64,000 bases of DNA from Gonatopus flavifemur (Eukaryota > Arthropoda > Insecta > Hymenoptera > Dryinidae). The DNA lies in the NCBI GenBank assembly GCA_018340375.1, contig JAFFJZ010000050.1, forward strand, positions 1,674,001-1,738,000, in the 5' to 3' direction. Under the pieces are notes generated by a model. That model worked only from the letters and a program-made list of their open reading frames with translations, was not told the DNA's origin and did no database searches. The position numbers and the translations under genes are program-made. Shown here piece by piece: positions 1-10,571 of the stretch. Position 1 is the first letter of the stretch. Each line of letters opens with the position of its first letter.

Positions 1-986
1 GCGAGTCAAAACTTCACATTGAGCTCGCAAGTGACTGAAGATTGAGTAATCTTCAGAACAATTTGACTCTTTGTACCTATTGTGAGCAATTTTCTTTTGA
101 CGAATAAATTTAATTGATTCCGAAGAAAACCATTTTGGATAAGAACTATTCCTCAATACATACTTTGGTGCAAATGAATCAACTGCATTATATAAATGAA
201 GATACAAAAAATCAACAGCTTCAGTAACATCAAGATTACGCAATTCATCGTCCCAGTTGATAGAACCTAAATATTCACAAATTACACTGTAATTCGCCTT
301 ATTAAAATTATATTTTATGATTTTATTGGGGACCAGTAAAACACTTCCACGTAGATTGAGCTTAGATACAAGAGAAGGATGAAAGTTGTCACACGCGAGA
401 AAAGGATCCGGAGCAATATTCACATCGATACGATCGTTATCAGAAAAAATAAGATCAAGTATGTTATCATGAGAATTCCTGAAAGTATTAAGTTGAAACA
501 AATTTAATTCATTGAAATATTCGAGAACATATTGCGCAGAAGTCATTCCATTGAGAGTCGAACCAGGTAACACTGAGAAAGATAATTTGGAATCAATATT
601 GCTCCAGGAAATATGAGGTGAATTGTGATCCCCGTATAAGTATAAGGAGTTAAAGTTCTCCTTGAGGAGGATTTCGCCAACGCTTTCACAATGGTCCAAG
701 TATATTGAAGAATCCGAAGCAGGTGAAACAACGACAAAGAACCAAAATAAACTTTGACGTGAAGATGTTCAACTTTGGAATAAGAAGATGAGACGACACA
801 GCTCCGATGAGTATCCATACGATAAACTGCATAGCCATGTAAACCAATTTCAGAAGATAGAATATCCTCGCGCAGCCAGGTCTCAGATAAGATGATAATA
901 TCATAACATGGATCTGATTTAGCAACAGAGCAATGGAGTTGAGCAAGTTTAGTTCTCAAGCCACGAACATTCTGATAATAATACAC
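1..986 (-). pseudogene. Non-LTR retrotransposon endonuclease, 3' part beyond window edge
   Basis: Reading leftwards, the minus strand encodes an apurinic-type LINE endonuclease. Near 980 it starts with YYQNVRGLRTK, then IIILSETWL around 880, and GDHNSPHISWS near 605-640, which matches the GDFNxPxxxW block of these enzymes. From about 735 the frame stays open to base 1 through the LDLIFSD block (440-460) and linker, so the reverse transcriptase should lie outside the window. One 1-nt frameshift is visible near 735-745: the frame before it reads KVEHLHVKVYFGSL, the frame after it reads FVVVSPASDSSIYLDH. A second frame change at 980-990 joins an upstream leader. The sequence style is CR1/Jockey-like rather than RTE; the clade is my judgement. 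The enzyme would nick target DNA to prime reverse transcription. Confidence 0.8.
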
Positions 987-1680
987 CAAAGGGTCGATTG
1001 AGCGTTTTCTCTTTGGTGAGCAGGAACTATCTTAGGTATCCCATTGAAATAGCGAATAGTCCTTGAGGGGTCATTCAGATTCTTCAACTCTTCACGTAAG
1101 TTCGACAGATGATTCCGTTGCTTCAAGGTACGATCTTGCGATATTCTAATTGAACCATTGTACATTGAGAATGGGTCAGTACGGGAGTGATTCTCCCGTT
1201 TCACGTTATTTGTGCCTTGAAAATGAATCGCAACGATTCGAAACGTCGGTATATTTGAGGATAATAATACACTTGACTTTCTACTCGATGTTCTCGAATT
1301 TCAATTTGATTTTTCTTGGAAATCAAGTACTACTTTCATACTCTACATTGGTGCCAAATAATCATGGGTGACTAAAAACGGAATGAATTTGAACGCATTA
1401 GGTCGCTGTAGTTGTGCTTGTTTGCATGTTCCTTCTATGTTTCAGGTGAAATTTTCGAAATCCTATTCAATTTCCACATAATCGAATGGAGTTTATAGAT
1501 ATAATTTATTCATAATTTTGACAGTTTCTCCATCCGAGCATTACAATTGAGGGGGTGCCCTGGGCCCCTTGGACCCCCTGTTGTTGGAACCTCTGAAGAT
1601 TAGCACAAGCAAATTCGCCCTCACCATCCCCTACCCGAAAACCTATGCCACTCATGTCCATGCTCAAACTCCCTGGGTGT

Positions 1681-1872
1681 CCTCACTGAAAATCTTCCGG
1701 AAATTCTCCGAACAATTCCCCCAGACCCAATCGTAGGAATTTGGGGACGAACCCCAACAATCCAGAGGAACCAGTGGAATGTTGGCGCTGCGGGGGACGT
1801 GGGTACTTTGCGAAGCAATGTGGCACCCCTCGCGGCTTCAATTACTCCCACAAAAGGGAAGACGAAGGGAAC
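1681..1872 (+). pseudogene. Gypsy-type gag zinc-knuckle remnant
   Basis: The plus-strand frame reads PNNPEEPVECWRCGGRG then YFAKQCGTPRGF before a stop at about 1870. This is a CX2CX4HX4C nucleocapsid knuckle in which the histidine is replaced by tyrosine, so it would probably no longer bind zinc properly. Upstream frames are broken (in-frame stop near 1688). It lies in the same orientation as the LTR end at 3374 and as the Gypsy pol at 10.6-14 kb, and is probably a remnant of that family. No protease or reverse transcriptase follows it here. Confidence 0.65.
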
Positions 1873-1875
1873 TGA

Positions 1876-2489
1876 ACAGAGGAACGGCGACTAAGGTCCA
1901 CCAAACCTCTGGTAGTACACCCTCGTCAACCCTTCAACACCCCTGTACCCCCGAACATGAAGTATCCGTACACCAACCCCAGCAAAGTGAGAAGACGGAA
2001 AATTCGTCCTAATCCTCTACTCCTTCGATACTCCACGGGGATGATGACCCACTCCCACCTCAAAGAGATATTCACCGAAGTTCTCCGAGTTCACTGAAAT
2101 GGAGAGCGAACCCGGAGGATTCCTAGAATTCTCTGTGGCCCAATCGATAAGGAACCTTCCGAGCGGGTCTATCCATGGGGCATTATACGAGGACGGATAC
2201 CCCCATTCCTCATGGGGGACTCCATTTCCTCGGAGAAACCAACTGTCCCAGGGCCCCTCACCCCCGAGGAATCACTCCTTACCGGGAAAAGAGAACAGGA
2301 TCTCTAGAACGCTCCACCACAACCTTTTCGAGTGGAGTGCTCCCAAATTCATCCCCCAGGATCACCCCAAATGCGAAACCCCCGCACCTGATACATTTCA
2401 AAATAACCCCAGAGCGGAATAATGTGCCCCGCTATCCCGATCACCGTCTTCCTCGGGAAATAGGAAACCTCCCTCATACCCTACCCGTG
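1876..2489 (+). other. Unassigned C-rich stretch between gag and LTR
   Basis: A C-rich segment with overlapping open frames rich in Pro, Ser, Arg and His but no recognisable domain. It may be diverged internal sequence of the same Gypsy element or a diverged 5' part of the LTR. I see no motif that decides. Confidence 0.3.
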
Positions 2490-3374
2490 AAACGAGCTCC
2501 AGAAGTAAGCTCCAACGGAAAGTCACCGACGGAGTCTGTATATGATTTTGCGAACTCACCCGTCGGGCAAGAAGAAGGAAGTGGCCATCTTGCATGTCAC
2601 TTCTTATGTAACCGAGCCACGGCAACGTTGTTAAGAAAGAGTCTGTTCAAAAAACTTTGGATATACGGTGAGTGTGTTGTGCCATCGGGGTCCGATTCCC
2701 ATTGAAATTCTCTCCTTCGCTTCTGTCGAGGAAGTTTACCGGTGTGAAGTGCTTGTGCGGTGTGTCCTCCTCTGGATTCACGTGGTTAAAGATTGTCGTT
2801 CACGTGGCCTCCTCCACGTGTCCCTCTTTCTATATTTTCCTCTCACCCTCCGTGTTTTGATATAGAGTCACCCCCTTCGCCCGTGTTTGCCCTCCCCCGG
2901 TTAAATTGTATGGTCGCGGTTTCCCTATATTCCCCTTTGTCTTGCTTTATGTAAACGGCATAGTCCGTAAGTATACGTTTCCTCGTGGTCGCGCCCTCCA
3001 CATTAACTTCTCAATCCCTGTGTTCCCCCAAAATCAATTTATCGAACGAAGGAGTTGTTTGTATATTCTTTTCTTTGTGCGACGAGGTCGCACACTCGTG
3101 AAAGTCGGAATTTGTAAAAATATACGTGCTCTGGCACATCATTAACTATACGTAGAGTTTGTTTACTCGGTGTATGAATTCAAATCAAGCCACCTCCTCT
3201 CCCTGAGCTTTTTCCTTTTTCTTTGACCCCTCAACATCGTCGTGAGCAAATTACTTGTTCTCTTTCGATATCTTGCAGGTCCCGCTGTTACAAATAAATA
3301 TCCACAACAGGAGTCGTGGAGGCGCTCAACAACCCAAGCGCCTTTGTGTATGGGTTCTGGAAATGTCCATCACA
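2490..3374 (+). mobile_element. Gypsy LTR copy a, 5'-truncated
   Basis: From about 2500 this matches the solo LTR at 15646-17286: CTCCAACGGAA, CACCGACGG, GGCCATCTT, the GGATACG-type block near 2660, then the shared GTGGAGGCGCTCAA block at 3319 and the terminal CATCACA at 3368-3374. The LTR start (TGTGACGTGATA) seen in copies at 13979, 15646 and 32920 is missing. Divergence from the other copies is high, so this is an old copy. Confidence 0.7.
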
Positions 3375-3410
3375 ACAAATAAATAAATGAATACACAAAT
3401 AAATAGCACT
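3375..3410. repeat. AAATA-type simple repeat
   Basis: Degenerate tandem AAATA/AAATG units directly after the LTR end. Confidence 0.7.
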
Positions 3411-4180
3411 ATTCGGCAGCACTTCCTTTTCATACTGATAACGCTGAGGCAGTACTACATATTGTTACTGTTAAAGTAGCAAGGCAGTGTAATAATCCTG
3501 GGAATGCTACAACGTTACTACCTTAGTACCGGTAGTGGAAGAAACCCAGATCTGATAGCGCTTTGCTGACTGGGACGATGAGAATTTCATATTGATTTTT
3601 TCACTAAGACGATGAATAATTGCGTGGAACCCCCACATGAACCAAGTATGAAAACGGACTCACGAAAACTATAAATCATATTATGCAATTTATTTTTCTT
3701 CTCTCACTATGTTCAGCAGTTTTTGTGAGGTATATGGTTTGATATTTTCTCAGGTACTTTGTAGTTCTCCAGCTCAAAACTTTGGGAACATGAATAATGT
3801 ATTATTATGAATGGTCAAAGTTTCTCAATTTGTGAGATGCATTATGGAGCCTATTGTGCGTATGGTCAGTTTCATTATACTGCATGATAGACTAATGAAG
3901 ACAGATGAAGAAGGCTGAATAATACCAAAATGTAAGTAGAATACATCGAGTGGATATTTTCTGTTTTTATTATCATAGAACAATCTACAAACTCAATATT
4001 AATGTTTGAAATCTACAGTAGTGTTTTATTTTTTCATACATCTAATACAAATAATTTCCATTTGTATGAAAATAAACCTCTTATAGTTAACGACATGTTA
4101 AATTCTTTCAAGTTTTGAAAACTTGATAAAGGAAAAAAAACAAGAATGACAAGAATTGAAATGAATGTAACAAAACATTT
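3411..4180. other. No gene seen
   Basis: A+T-rich sequence with no open frame of note, no strong inverted repeats and no recognisable transposon motif. Confidence 0.6.
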
Positions 4181-4190
4181 CATGACAAAA

Positions 4191-4910
4191 TCAATGTGCA
4201 TCCATAACACGTTCTCTCAGTTTCTCTGAATTCTCAAATATGATGTCGCACAAAATACATTCAAATGCGTCATTTTGACACACAGTTTCTTGACTTGAAG
4301 CCATATTTTGTATCAAGTTGGATGATTTGTTGAAGTGCACAAGTAGATGTTGAGTAGTATCTTTGCCAATGTAATTTGGATTAAAATTATATATATTGGT
4401 ATCATTATTACAATGAACATTTGTACATACAGTTCTGCAACGTCGGTCTACATTGACTTCGTTGTAGACCTCTTCTTGATCATCTGATGAGAACACTGGC
4501 GGGAAAGTGAAAAAGTTATCCTCATTCTGTAATCGCCATGTATTATAAGTTTCATTAGATGAATCAGCATCCCCGAGAGTCTCAACGAATGAATCTCCAA
4601 GTTGATTGTTTGGAACTTCAAGATCTTGACCACCACGTGGGCATACATTGTTGTAATTGAAATCATTTTCTTTGTCGTGTGTTGTTGCTGGGCGAGCTAA
4701 ATGCGAAGAATCATCTGTGTGATTGTTACTAGCATGGGTATTCGTGATAATCTCAATTTTTTCTGGATGTGCTCCATCATCGAGATTACCATGAATTGTC
4801 TCATTGGCATTTATTGAATCAGCAGCTTCTGTCCCTGAAAAAGTGGATTTGTAATGGAATTTCATTTTTTGGGGATTCTTCAACTCGCCGCTATTCACAT
4901 CGTTTTGAGA
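4191..4910 (-). CDS. Probable last exon of the FLYWCH/MULE-type gene; acidic, zinc-finger-like end
   Basis: An open minus-strand frame of about 240 codons, preceded by a possible acceptor (ATTAG then TCTCAAAACG) and ending at 4191. The product is acidic and Asn/Asp/Glu-rich with no membrane segment. It ends in FECILCDIIFENSEKLRERVMDAH, which looks like a C2H2 finger that lost its first histidine (Arg in that place). It lies downstream of, and in line with, the exons at 5526-5751 and 7438-10071, so I join it to that gene, but no transcript evidence supports the link. It could instead be an independent gene. The intron just upstream holds the palindromic element at 4937-5249. Confidence 0.45.
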   Translation of the reverse strand, partial: SQNDVNSGELKNPQKMKFHYKSTFSGTEAADSINANETIHGNLDDGAHPEKIEIITNTHASNNHTDDSSHLARPATTHDKENDFNYNNVCPRGGQDLEVPNNQLGDSFVETLGDADSSNETYNTWRLQNEDNFFTFPPVFSSDDQEEVYNEVNVDRRCRTVCTNVHCNNDTNIYNFNPNYIGKDTTQHLLVHFNKSSNLIQNMASSQETVCQNDAFECILCDIIFENSEKLRERVMDAH

Positions 4911-4936
4911 CTAATGCGATTTTCAATGGTATTCTA

Positions 4937-5249
4937 AGAGCATCCCGTAGACCCTAGAGTGACTAGATCTCTCTACCCAAAATACTCGAAGATAACCCAA
5001 TAAAATGGGATAAAACAACCAGACAGACCTTATTTAATACGAATGGAAGGCTGAATTCTAGCTGGTTTTTTTATTCCATTCCATTGAGTCATCTCCGAGT
5101 ATTTTGGGTAGAGAGATCCAGGACGCTCACGAAGTAGCTGACCGAGTGACCGCGGTCAGTTTCTCAACCAATCAGAGCGTTTGAAAAACGGTCACTTGGT
5201 CAGCTACTTCGTAAGCGTGCTAGTAACTCTGGGGTCTACGGCATGCCCT
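4937..5249. mobile_element. Multi-layer palindromic MITE
   Basis: The outer inverted repeats are GAGCATCCCGTAGACC at the left and, read on the other strand, GAGGGCATGCCGTAGACC at the right. Two further inverted pairs lie inside: ATCTCTCTACCCAAAATACT with its reverse complement (4967-5130), and CTCACGAAGTAGCTGACC with its reverse complement (5134-5220). It lies in the presumed intron before the zinc-finger-like exon. No convincing target duplication. Confidence 0.7.
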
Positions 5250-5525
5250 CAAATTATGTTGAGAATAATGATTAAATGTTCCCAATGATATTGAGAATGA
5301 GATCATTTCCAATATTATTTCCAATCATATTGTGGATATTGAAAATAGTTGATGATTTATTACGATTTGAAAAATTGAAAATCAGCGCCGCGCTCATAAC
5401 GTGAGTAATGAAGGCTTGAATGTATAAAAATCTTGAAAAACGTTTTGTAATGAATACTTCATTAAATCAAAATTGAAAAACTTTGTAACTATCTTGATCA
5501 TCACATATTCATAATGAAAATTTAC

Positions 5526-5751
5526 CTTGTTCCATTAGAACACTTAAATTTGCATAGAATTTTCTCATGCAGTTACATGCATTCATCATAAATTCTTGAG
5601 GATTAATTTCTTTTTCTTGCAACTTCCTCCATGCTGAATGAATTGCTTTGTCAATAAAGATTTCTTTGGTTCTCTCACATCAAGTAGTTCTTTTCCAAGA
5701 CTGAAGTGTTCCAGAATCAATCGTGCTGAGCTTTGCACTTCACAATGTATT
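5526..5751 (-). CDS. Probable exon of the FLYWCH/MULE-type gene (C-terminal helical region)
   Basis: Flanked by a good acceptor (ATTTTCAG at 5752-5759, minus strand) and a good donor (CAAG|GTAAA at 5525). The translation reads RIHCEVQSSARLILEHFSLG, then KELLDVREPKK, and after one frame change IDKAIHSAWRKLQEKEINPQ followed by EFMMNACNCMRKFYANLSVL. The pattern of a charged helix with AWRKLQEKEINPQEF resembles the C-terminal helical tail that follows the MULE domain in insect FLYWCH/MULE proteins (recall of the family, not a search). The frame change near 5650 suggests decay or a missed splice. Confidence 0.5.
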
Positions 5752-7030
5752 CTGAAAATGTATGAGAGGAATCCTGATTATACAAATCTATTTGAGACTT
5801 TCAAGTTGTATTGAAAATAGATATTCCAGAAATGAATTTTGAACTCCTGTCGATCACGATCAAACTCTTGAATAGCAAAAACAAGAAAAAAAGAACCTTT
5901 GAAATATCAATCACAGTTGCCAACTGTACCAACTTTCTCCCTTGGACAGCTTATCAGTGAGACTTGTTGAATGGAACAATGATAGACACTGAAAAAGTTG
6001 GTGGTTGGCATCACTGATGTCAATAGGATGGAGTTTTTGGAGAATTAGTTTCGAGCTTCAAAGCGTCCGGAAAGTTTTAGCAGTCAGGGGATTCTGAGGG
6101 AATCGAGTAGGGTCGGCGTTTCGAATTCCTGATCACTGGCAGGTAGAGCAAATCAATCGAAAATCCCGTAATTTCTACGTCAGTTCCAAGTTATCAACGG
6201 AAGGCAGAATAGTCCAGATCTGAAGGTCCGTTCTAGGCACCCTAAGTTGCTCCAACTTGTACTAAGCCAATCAATTTGTTTTTATCACAGGGAATAGCGA
6301 ATCCGAAATACTTGGAGCAAGTTCTGGTAACTTCCCTGGCGAAAAAGACTCCTTAAATCCTATTGTATACCCAAAAAAGTGATGAGAAATCATGAAGAAT
6401 AGTGAGGAATAATACGGCAATGTAAAAGCAAACCTTATTTCCCATTGTTTCTCATCACTTTTTGTGTTTCACAATAGAATTGAGAAGGTTGTTCCCCCCA
6501 GAGTTGGACCACACTGAACGAACTTAGCTTATGACGGATCTATCATTACTGACTGTATTCCATCAGCCACGTCCTCCAGAACTATTAATCTTCCACGATT
6601 TTCGGTTTATTATTTGATGAAATTTCAACAGTCAAGCTGGAAGTTCAACTTTTGCAAGTGACTAAAAACTGACTTCTCTTATGAAATGCTAATAAATTCA
6701 AATAGATTCCGAATGTCCCTTCCGAATCTTCGAAGAATTCAAAACCAATTATCGAAATGTTAGTAAAATGAACTTTCTGAAGAATCCAATAAAAGCATCC
6801 GGAAGCTTTGAAGCTTGGAATGAATTCTTCGAAAGCACTACCCAAAGGGCTCATTTCATGGGAGTCTCTGTGCGGAGCGTTAACATTGGGAGAAAAGAGG
6901 GCACCCGTCGGACCACTCATCTCTTCTCATGTTGACGCTCGACGTGGAACCTGCCATGGAATGCGCCCTTTGGAAACATCCTTCAACATTTTCAAAACTA
7001 TCAAAGAACGGTGGAACGCAACGCAAACGT
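5752..7030. other. Intronic or intergenic sequence, no clear exon
   Basis: No convincing coding segment. It contains an imperfect hairpin repeat at 6356-6481 (TCCTATTGTATACCCAAAAA paired with a segment ending in CACAATAGAATTG). If the MULE-type gene is one transcription unit, this is an intron. Confidence 0.45.
6356..6481. repeat. Short hairpin MITE-like repeat
   Basis: The left arm AAAAAAGTGATGAGAAA and the right arm TTTCTCATCACTTTTTG are inverted copies about 60 bp apart, and the outer CTATTG also pairs. Length about 126 bp. Confidence 0.55.
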
Positions 7031-7037
7031 GAGAGAG

Positions 7038-7222
7038 CCCTGGTGGAAATCGAATGTCAGATTCTGACATTTGTTCAAAAGACCGGTCAGATTATTATAT
7101 GACATATTATTGTCAGAATATGTCAGATTCTGGAAAAATCTGACCGGTTTTTGGAACAATATGTCAGATTATGTCAGATTAGGTTACATCTGACATAGTC
7201 TGACATTTGATTTCCACCAGGG
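7038..7222. mobile_element. MITE with CCCTGGTGGAAAT ends
   Basis: Terminal inverted repeats CCCTGGTGGAAATCGAATGT and, on the other strand, CCCTGGTGGAAATCAAATGT. The interior is a dense array of TCTGACAT/ATGTCAGA motifs in both orientations. The same terminal CCCTGGTG recurs at 32511-34360 and once at 20067. No certain target duplication. Confidence 0.75.
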
Positions 7223-7437
7223 AGGTGAGCAGAGAATGAATGGAGCATATTTGAAGAGTTTTTGAAGCGAAGCAGGCAGGTATCATGATGCTTTAGCAAG
7301 AAAAGATTGGAAAATTGAGTGTTTCTTCCCAACTTCAAGTGCGCTGATAATAAGCATACATTTTCATCAGGGATGATGGAGTCCGAAATACTCTATTTGC
7401 TTATGAAGGTGATAATAGGTAATAATAGGAAACTTAC

Positions 7438-7617
7438 TCGACAGTAATGAGAGAAACATCCGTGTATCTGTGCTTGTGGATAATTATTTGAAATACCATT
7501 TTGTAAAGATTTCTTGTAATCGCAGATAACTTGAGTTCGCTGCAATTTAGGTGCAGGTTTAGGTTTCTTCATGAATTCTTGAAGTGATTGTATAGTCAAA
7601 AATGATGATACTCGCAA
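7438..7617 (-). CDS. MULE transposase core exon (second half)
   Basis: The minus-strand frame reads PKLQRTQVICDYKKSLQNGI then SNNYPQAQIHGCFSHYCR, followed by the donor GTAAGT at 7437. ICDYxxxL...YPxAxIxGCxxHxxR is the second catalytic-D block plus the C/H block of Mutator-like (MULE domain) transposases. The 5' boundary is uncertain; a possible acceptor is near 7600. The exon follows the first catalytic block at 7897-8189 in the right order. No stop interrupts it, so this part of the gene looks less decayed than its neighbours. Confidence 0.65.
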
Positions 7618-7896
7618 TACAAATTGATGATGAACATTTATGCATGTTTATGGTATTGGTAGTTGATAATCAGCAGACTCTGGAAGAAACGAGTCGCTGA
7701 CATTTTGTGTAAATTTGTGATTCGGTCGTGCTCGGCATAGGGGAATTCCACACCTTTACTCTCAGCGTGAATAAAATCCAAAATCGTGTAAACTTATAAT
7801 GCTCAGCACGAGATGATCACAATTCAAGTGTATCTTCCCAACACTGAACATAATTCAATTGTTTTTCAAGTCTAGAGGTGTTTAAAACATACATAC

Positions 7897-9531
7897 TTGA
7901 TCAAACTTTGTAACCATATAAGTGAGGAATTGGTAAGCGCTTCTTAATCTTGGAACGATCTTGTACGTGGCATCTACGAAGAAAGTGTTGTCATTCTCAA
8001 TACTGCTGAGTTTTGAGGTCAATGTTTTATCCCAAAGAATCATATTTGTGGTATCGTTTTCAGTAAAAAGAACAGCATTCATATTCCCTTTCGCGTGCTG
8101 CATTAAACTTTGATATCTCTCCTCTTGCAATAATGCGCCAAAGTAAAGGATATCCGAAGGGGTTGGGGGAAAATGTTCACGTTTCGATCTACCAGGTGTG
8201 TAAGTATGGAACCGGAATTGGCCTATAGGTGGCGCTAGATGTCGATGCAGTTACCGACACATCACGTCAGCGGTGTCTTGCTATTGTATTGATATCCGAC
8301 GAAGATTTCCAACTCACTGTAACGCGCGTTTCATTCAGTAGTATTAGTTCATTAGAGATAAACATGTCGAGTTCTGTGCCAACAAATTACGATTTGCGGA
8401 CAGCACTACTTTCCTGTTTTCATCTGAAGAAAACCGCAGCCGAATTGGATCGAATGCTTGTGGAGGCGTTTGGTGATCATGCCCTCGTTGAAACACAGTG
8501 TTTCGAGTGGTTCAAACGGTTCAAAAGTGGCGATTTCGACGTCAGGAACGAAGAACGTGGAAGACCACCGAAAAAGTTTGAAGACGCTGACCTGCAAGCC
8601 TTGTTGGACGGAGACGACGCTCAAACACGACAACAACTGGCGAGTCAGTTGAAGGTGACCCGAGAAGCCATCTCCCTTCGGTTGAAAGCCATGGAAAGAT
8701 AAAAAGGTGGGGAAATGGGTTCCATATGAACTCAACGGAAGACAGCAGGAAAACCTCAGAACATCATGCAAAATTCTGCTCGCCAGGTTCCAAAGAGAGT
8801 CATTTCTCCATCGAATTGTGATTGGCGATGAAAAGTGGATATATTTCGAGAATCCTAAGTGCAAGAAGTCATGGGTTACTCCGGGTAAACCATCAACTTC
8901 GACGGCAAGACCGAACCGCTACGGACGGAAGACAATGCTGTGTGTTTGATGAGATCAGAAGGACGTAATCTACTGAGAGCTGCTGAAACCTGGGGAAACT
9001 GTCAATACTCAACGCTACCGACAACAAATGATCGATTTGGATCGAGTTTTGCGTGAAAAACGACCAGAATACCAACAAAGACAACACAAGATGATTTTGC
9101 TGCATGACAATGCCCCAGCGTACAAAGCAAAACAAGTCCAGGAAACGATAGAGTCGTTCCGTTGGGAGATTTTTAGGCACGCGCCTCACTCACCGGACCT
9201 TGCCCCATCCGATTACTACTTGTTTGCGTCGATGGGACACGCACTTGCTGAGCAGCGCTTCACTTCTTACGAAGATGTACGAAAATGGCTCGATGACTGG
9301 TTTGCCTCAAAAGAGCAACAGTTCTTTTGGCGCGGAATCCACGAATTGCCAAAAAGATGGAAAAAATGTATACATAGCGACGGACAATACTTTGAATGAG
9401 TTACTTTGTATCATATCATTACAATAAACGTGTTTTTTTCATACAAAAATTCCGGTCTCATACTTACACACCTGGTAGACATTGATACACTTACGGAAGG
9501 ATGAGTAATACTTTCAGCATCTCGAGGACAT
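7897..9531 (-). CDS. MULE transposase exon with first catalytic Asp, split by a mariner (8192-9475)
   Basis: This exon is interrupted by a mariner at a TA. Removing the mariner and one TA copy restores an uninterrupted frame from 9530 to 7897: CPRDAESITHPSVSVSMSRS, KREHFPPTPSDILYFGALLQ, EERYQSLMQHAKGNMNAVLF, then FFVDATYKIVPRLRSAYQFL. FVDATYKIVPR is the first catalytic-D block of MULE-type transposases. It ends at the donor GTATGT (7891-7896). The acceptor is the TTTTCAG at 9532-9538. The phase with the preceding exon is not certain. The gene was evidently open when the mariner landed. Confidence 0.65.
8192..9475 (+). mobile_element. Mariner element, near full length
   Basis: Terminal inverted repeats CCAGGTGTGTAAGTATG at both ends, flanked by TA duplications at 8190-8191 and 9476-9477. 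It is inserted in the MULE exon, in the opposite orientation. Length is 1284 bp, normal for mariner. Confidence 0.95.
8364..9399 (+). pseudogene. Mariner transposase, inactivated
   Basis: The start MSSSVPTNYDLRTALLSCFH leads into the N-terminal helix-turn-helix half (LVETQCFEWFKRFKSGDFDV), then the linker and catalytic half. The DD34D residues are visible: GDEKW (about 8825), HDNAP (about 9106) and the Asp of PSDYYLF (about 9208). Breaks: a TAA stop with a frame change at about 8701, where the linker ends in KAMER and resumes as KVGKWVPYELN; tandem TGA codons at about 8949 where WW is expected (two G-to-A changes); and a further stop near 8973. The protein would otherwise be about 345 residues. 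It would cut and paste its own element by binding the terminal repeats. Confidence 0.92.
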
Positions 9532-9618
9532 CTGAAAATGAAATTGATTTTGATAGATATAATTTGACTATGTTTGTTATTTTCAAATGAAATGAATAAA
9601 ACATGACAAACAATAAAC

Positions 9619-9818
9619 TGACGGAGTTGTATATTTCTTTGGAAGGTTTTGAATTGGATTTGGAATGTTCTGCAAATTGAGAACGCAACAAACGTGACAG
9701 ATATGCGTCAGGATTCGCGGTATGGGTGGTATGGGATTTTCTCAGGATGAATGTTCCTAAAGGAAGGATCTTGCCTCTTGCATAACAACCTTGTTTTCGT
9801 TGCAGGCATTCTGAGTAT
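9619..9818 (-). CDS. FLYWCH zinc-finger exon of the MULE-type gene
   Basis: The minus-strand exon starts after TTTTTATACAG (9819-9829) and reads YSECLQRKQGCYARGKILPL, then GTFILRKSHTTHTANPDAYL. The spacing C-x6-C-x19-H-x2-H and the order fit a FLYWCH zinc finger, which in insect MULE proteins lies before the transposase core and binds DNA. A Ser/Lys-rich linker follows. The donor near 9618 is uncertain because the obvious one gives a poor phase with the next exon. Confidence 0.6.
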
Positions 9819-9955
9819 CTGTATAAAAACACATTTCTTAATTTAGACATTCATTTCAATTGGGGGTTATTCTTTGCGAGAATACAACACTATTGATTAT
9901 GAGGAATCCAAAATGATAATAATAACAGTCATATAAATAATATAAATATACTTAC

Positions 9956-10071
9956 ATAGTTCCAGTTTTCTTGTTGACTTTATTACCACAATATTCAAAA
10001 TTATCAAACACATATTTGGTGTTGGTTTCTCTCCTTCTCCTTGGTCGTTTCTCAGATTCTCTTCCACCCAT
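9956..10071 (-). CDS. Probable first exon of the FLYWCH/MULE-type gene
   Basis: An ATG at 10071 opens MGGRESEKRPRRRRETNTKY, then VFDNFEYCGNKVNKKTGT, running to the donor GTAAGTATA (9947-9955). The basic N-terminus and the F-x-Y-C-G-N-K stretch look like the start of a FLYWCH domain (YxxNK...T). The following exon continues it (TIYSECLQRK) if spliced at phase 2. No promoter motif is recognised upstream. Confidence 0.55.
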
Positions 10072-10556
10072 ACTAAGGAGATTCAAATTCTGAGCTTTAC
10101 AGCAAAGCACTTTCGAAGAATTGATAAGTAATTCACACTGGTTCTAGTTTCCAGTGAATTCACATGGAATGATAGCGTAACACAACAATTTATTTTAGAA
10201 AATATCGATATCCTTATTTCTTCCATGCTTTTTCAATAATCAATGGAATGTAATTACTTCTTCTCACGCGTATACCATCGAAATGAGTCGAAGTATCATC
10301 CAGAATTTTCGAGAACATTTCTCCAGCAAATTCATAATTCAGCATATACAACGTGCGCCAATATCGTGTTTCAACCATATATTCGAATCACTTGAGAATT
10401 CATCATCCATGATTCGGGATTGTGAACAGTCGGGATTGTAAACTTCGGAATTACAGATGTTCGACATTATGAACTGGCGGGATTGTGATACCTTACCGAT
10501 GGATTCAACTGCCATTGGTGAATCGGAGAATAGCAAGAGAACTGGCAGTATTACAC
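10072..10556. other. No gene seen upstream of the MULE-type gene
   Basis: A+T-rich, no coding frame with recognisable content. It would include the promoter of the minus-strand gene if that gene is real. Confidence 0.4.
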
Positions 10557-10571
10557 ACTAACCTCGCATCG

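Noticed and set aside
2175..2705. 176-codon plus-strand frame as a gag protein
   Set aside because: It runs into the LTR and is Pro/Ser/Arg-rich from base composition; no gag motif is visible in it.
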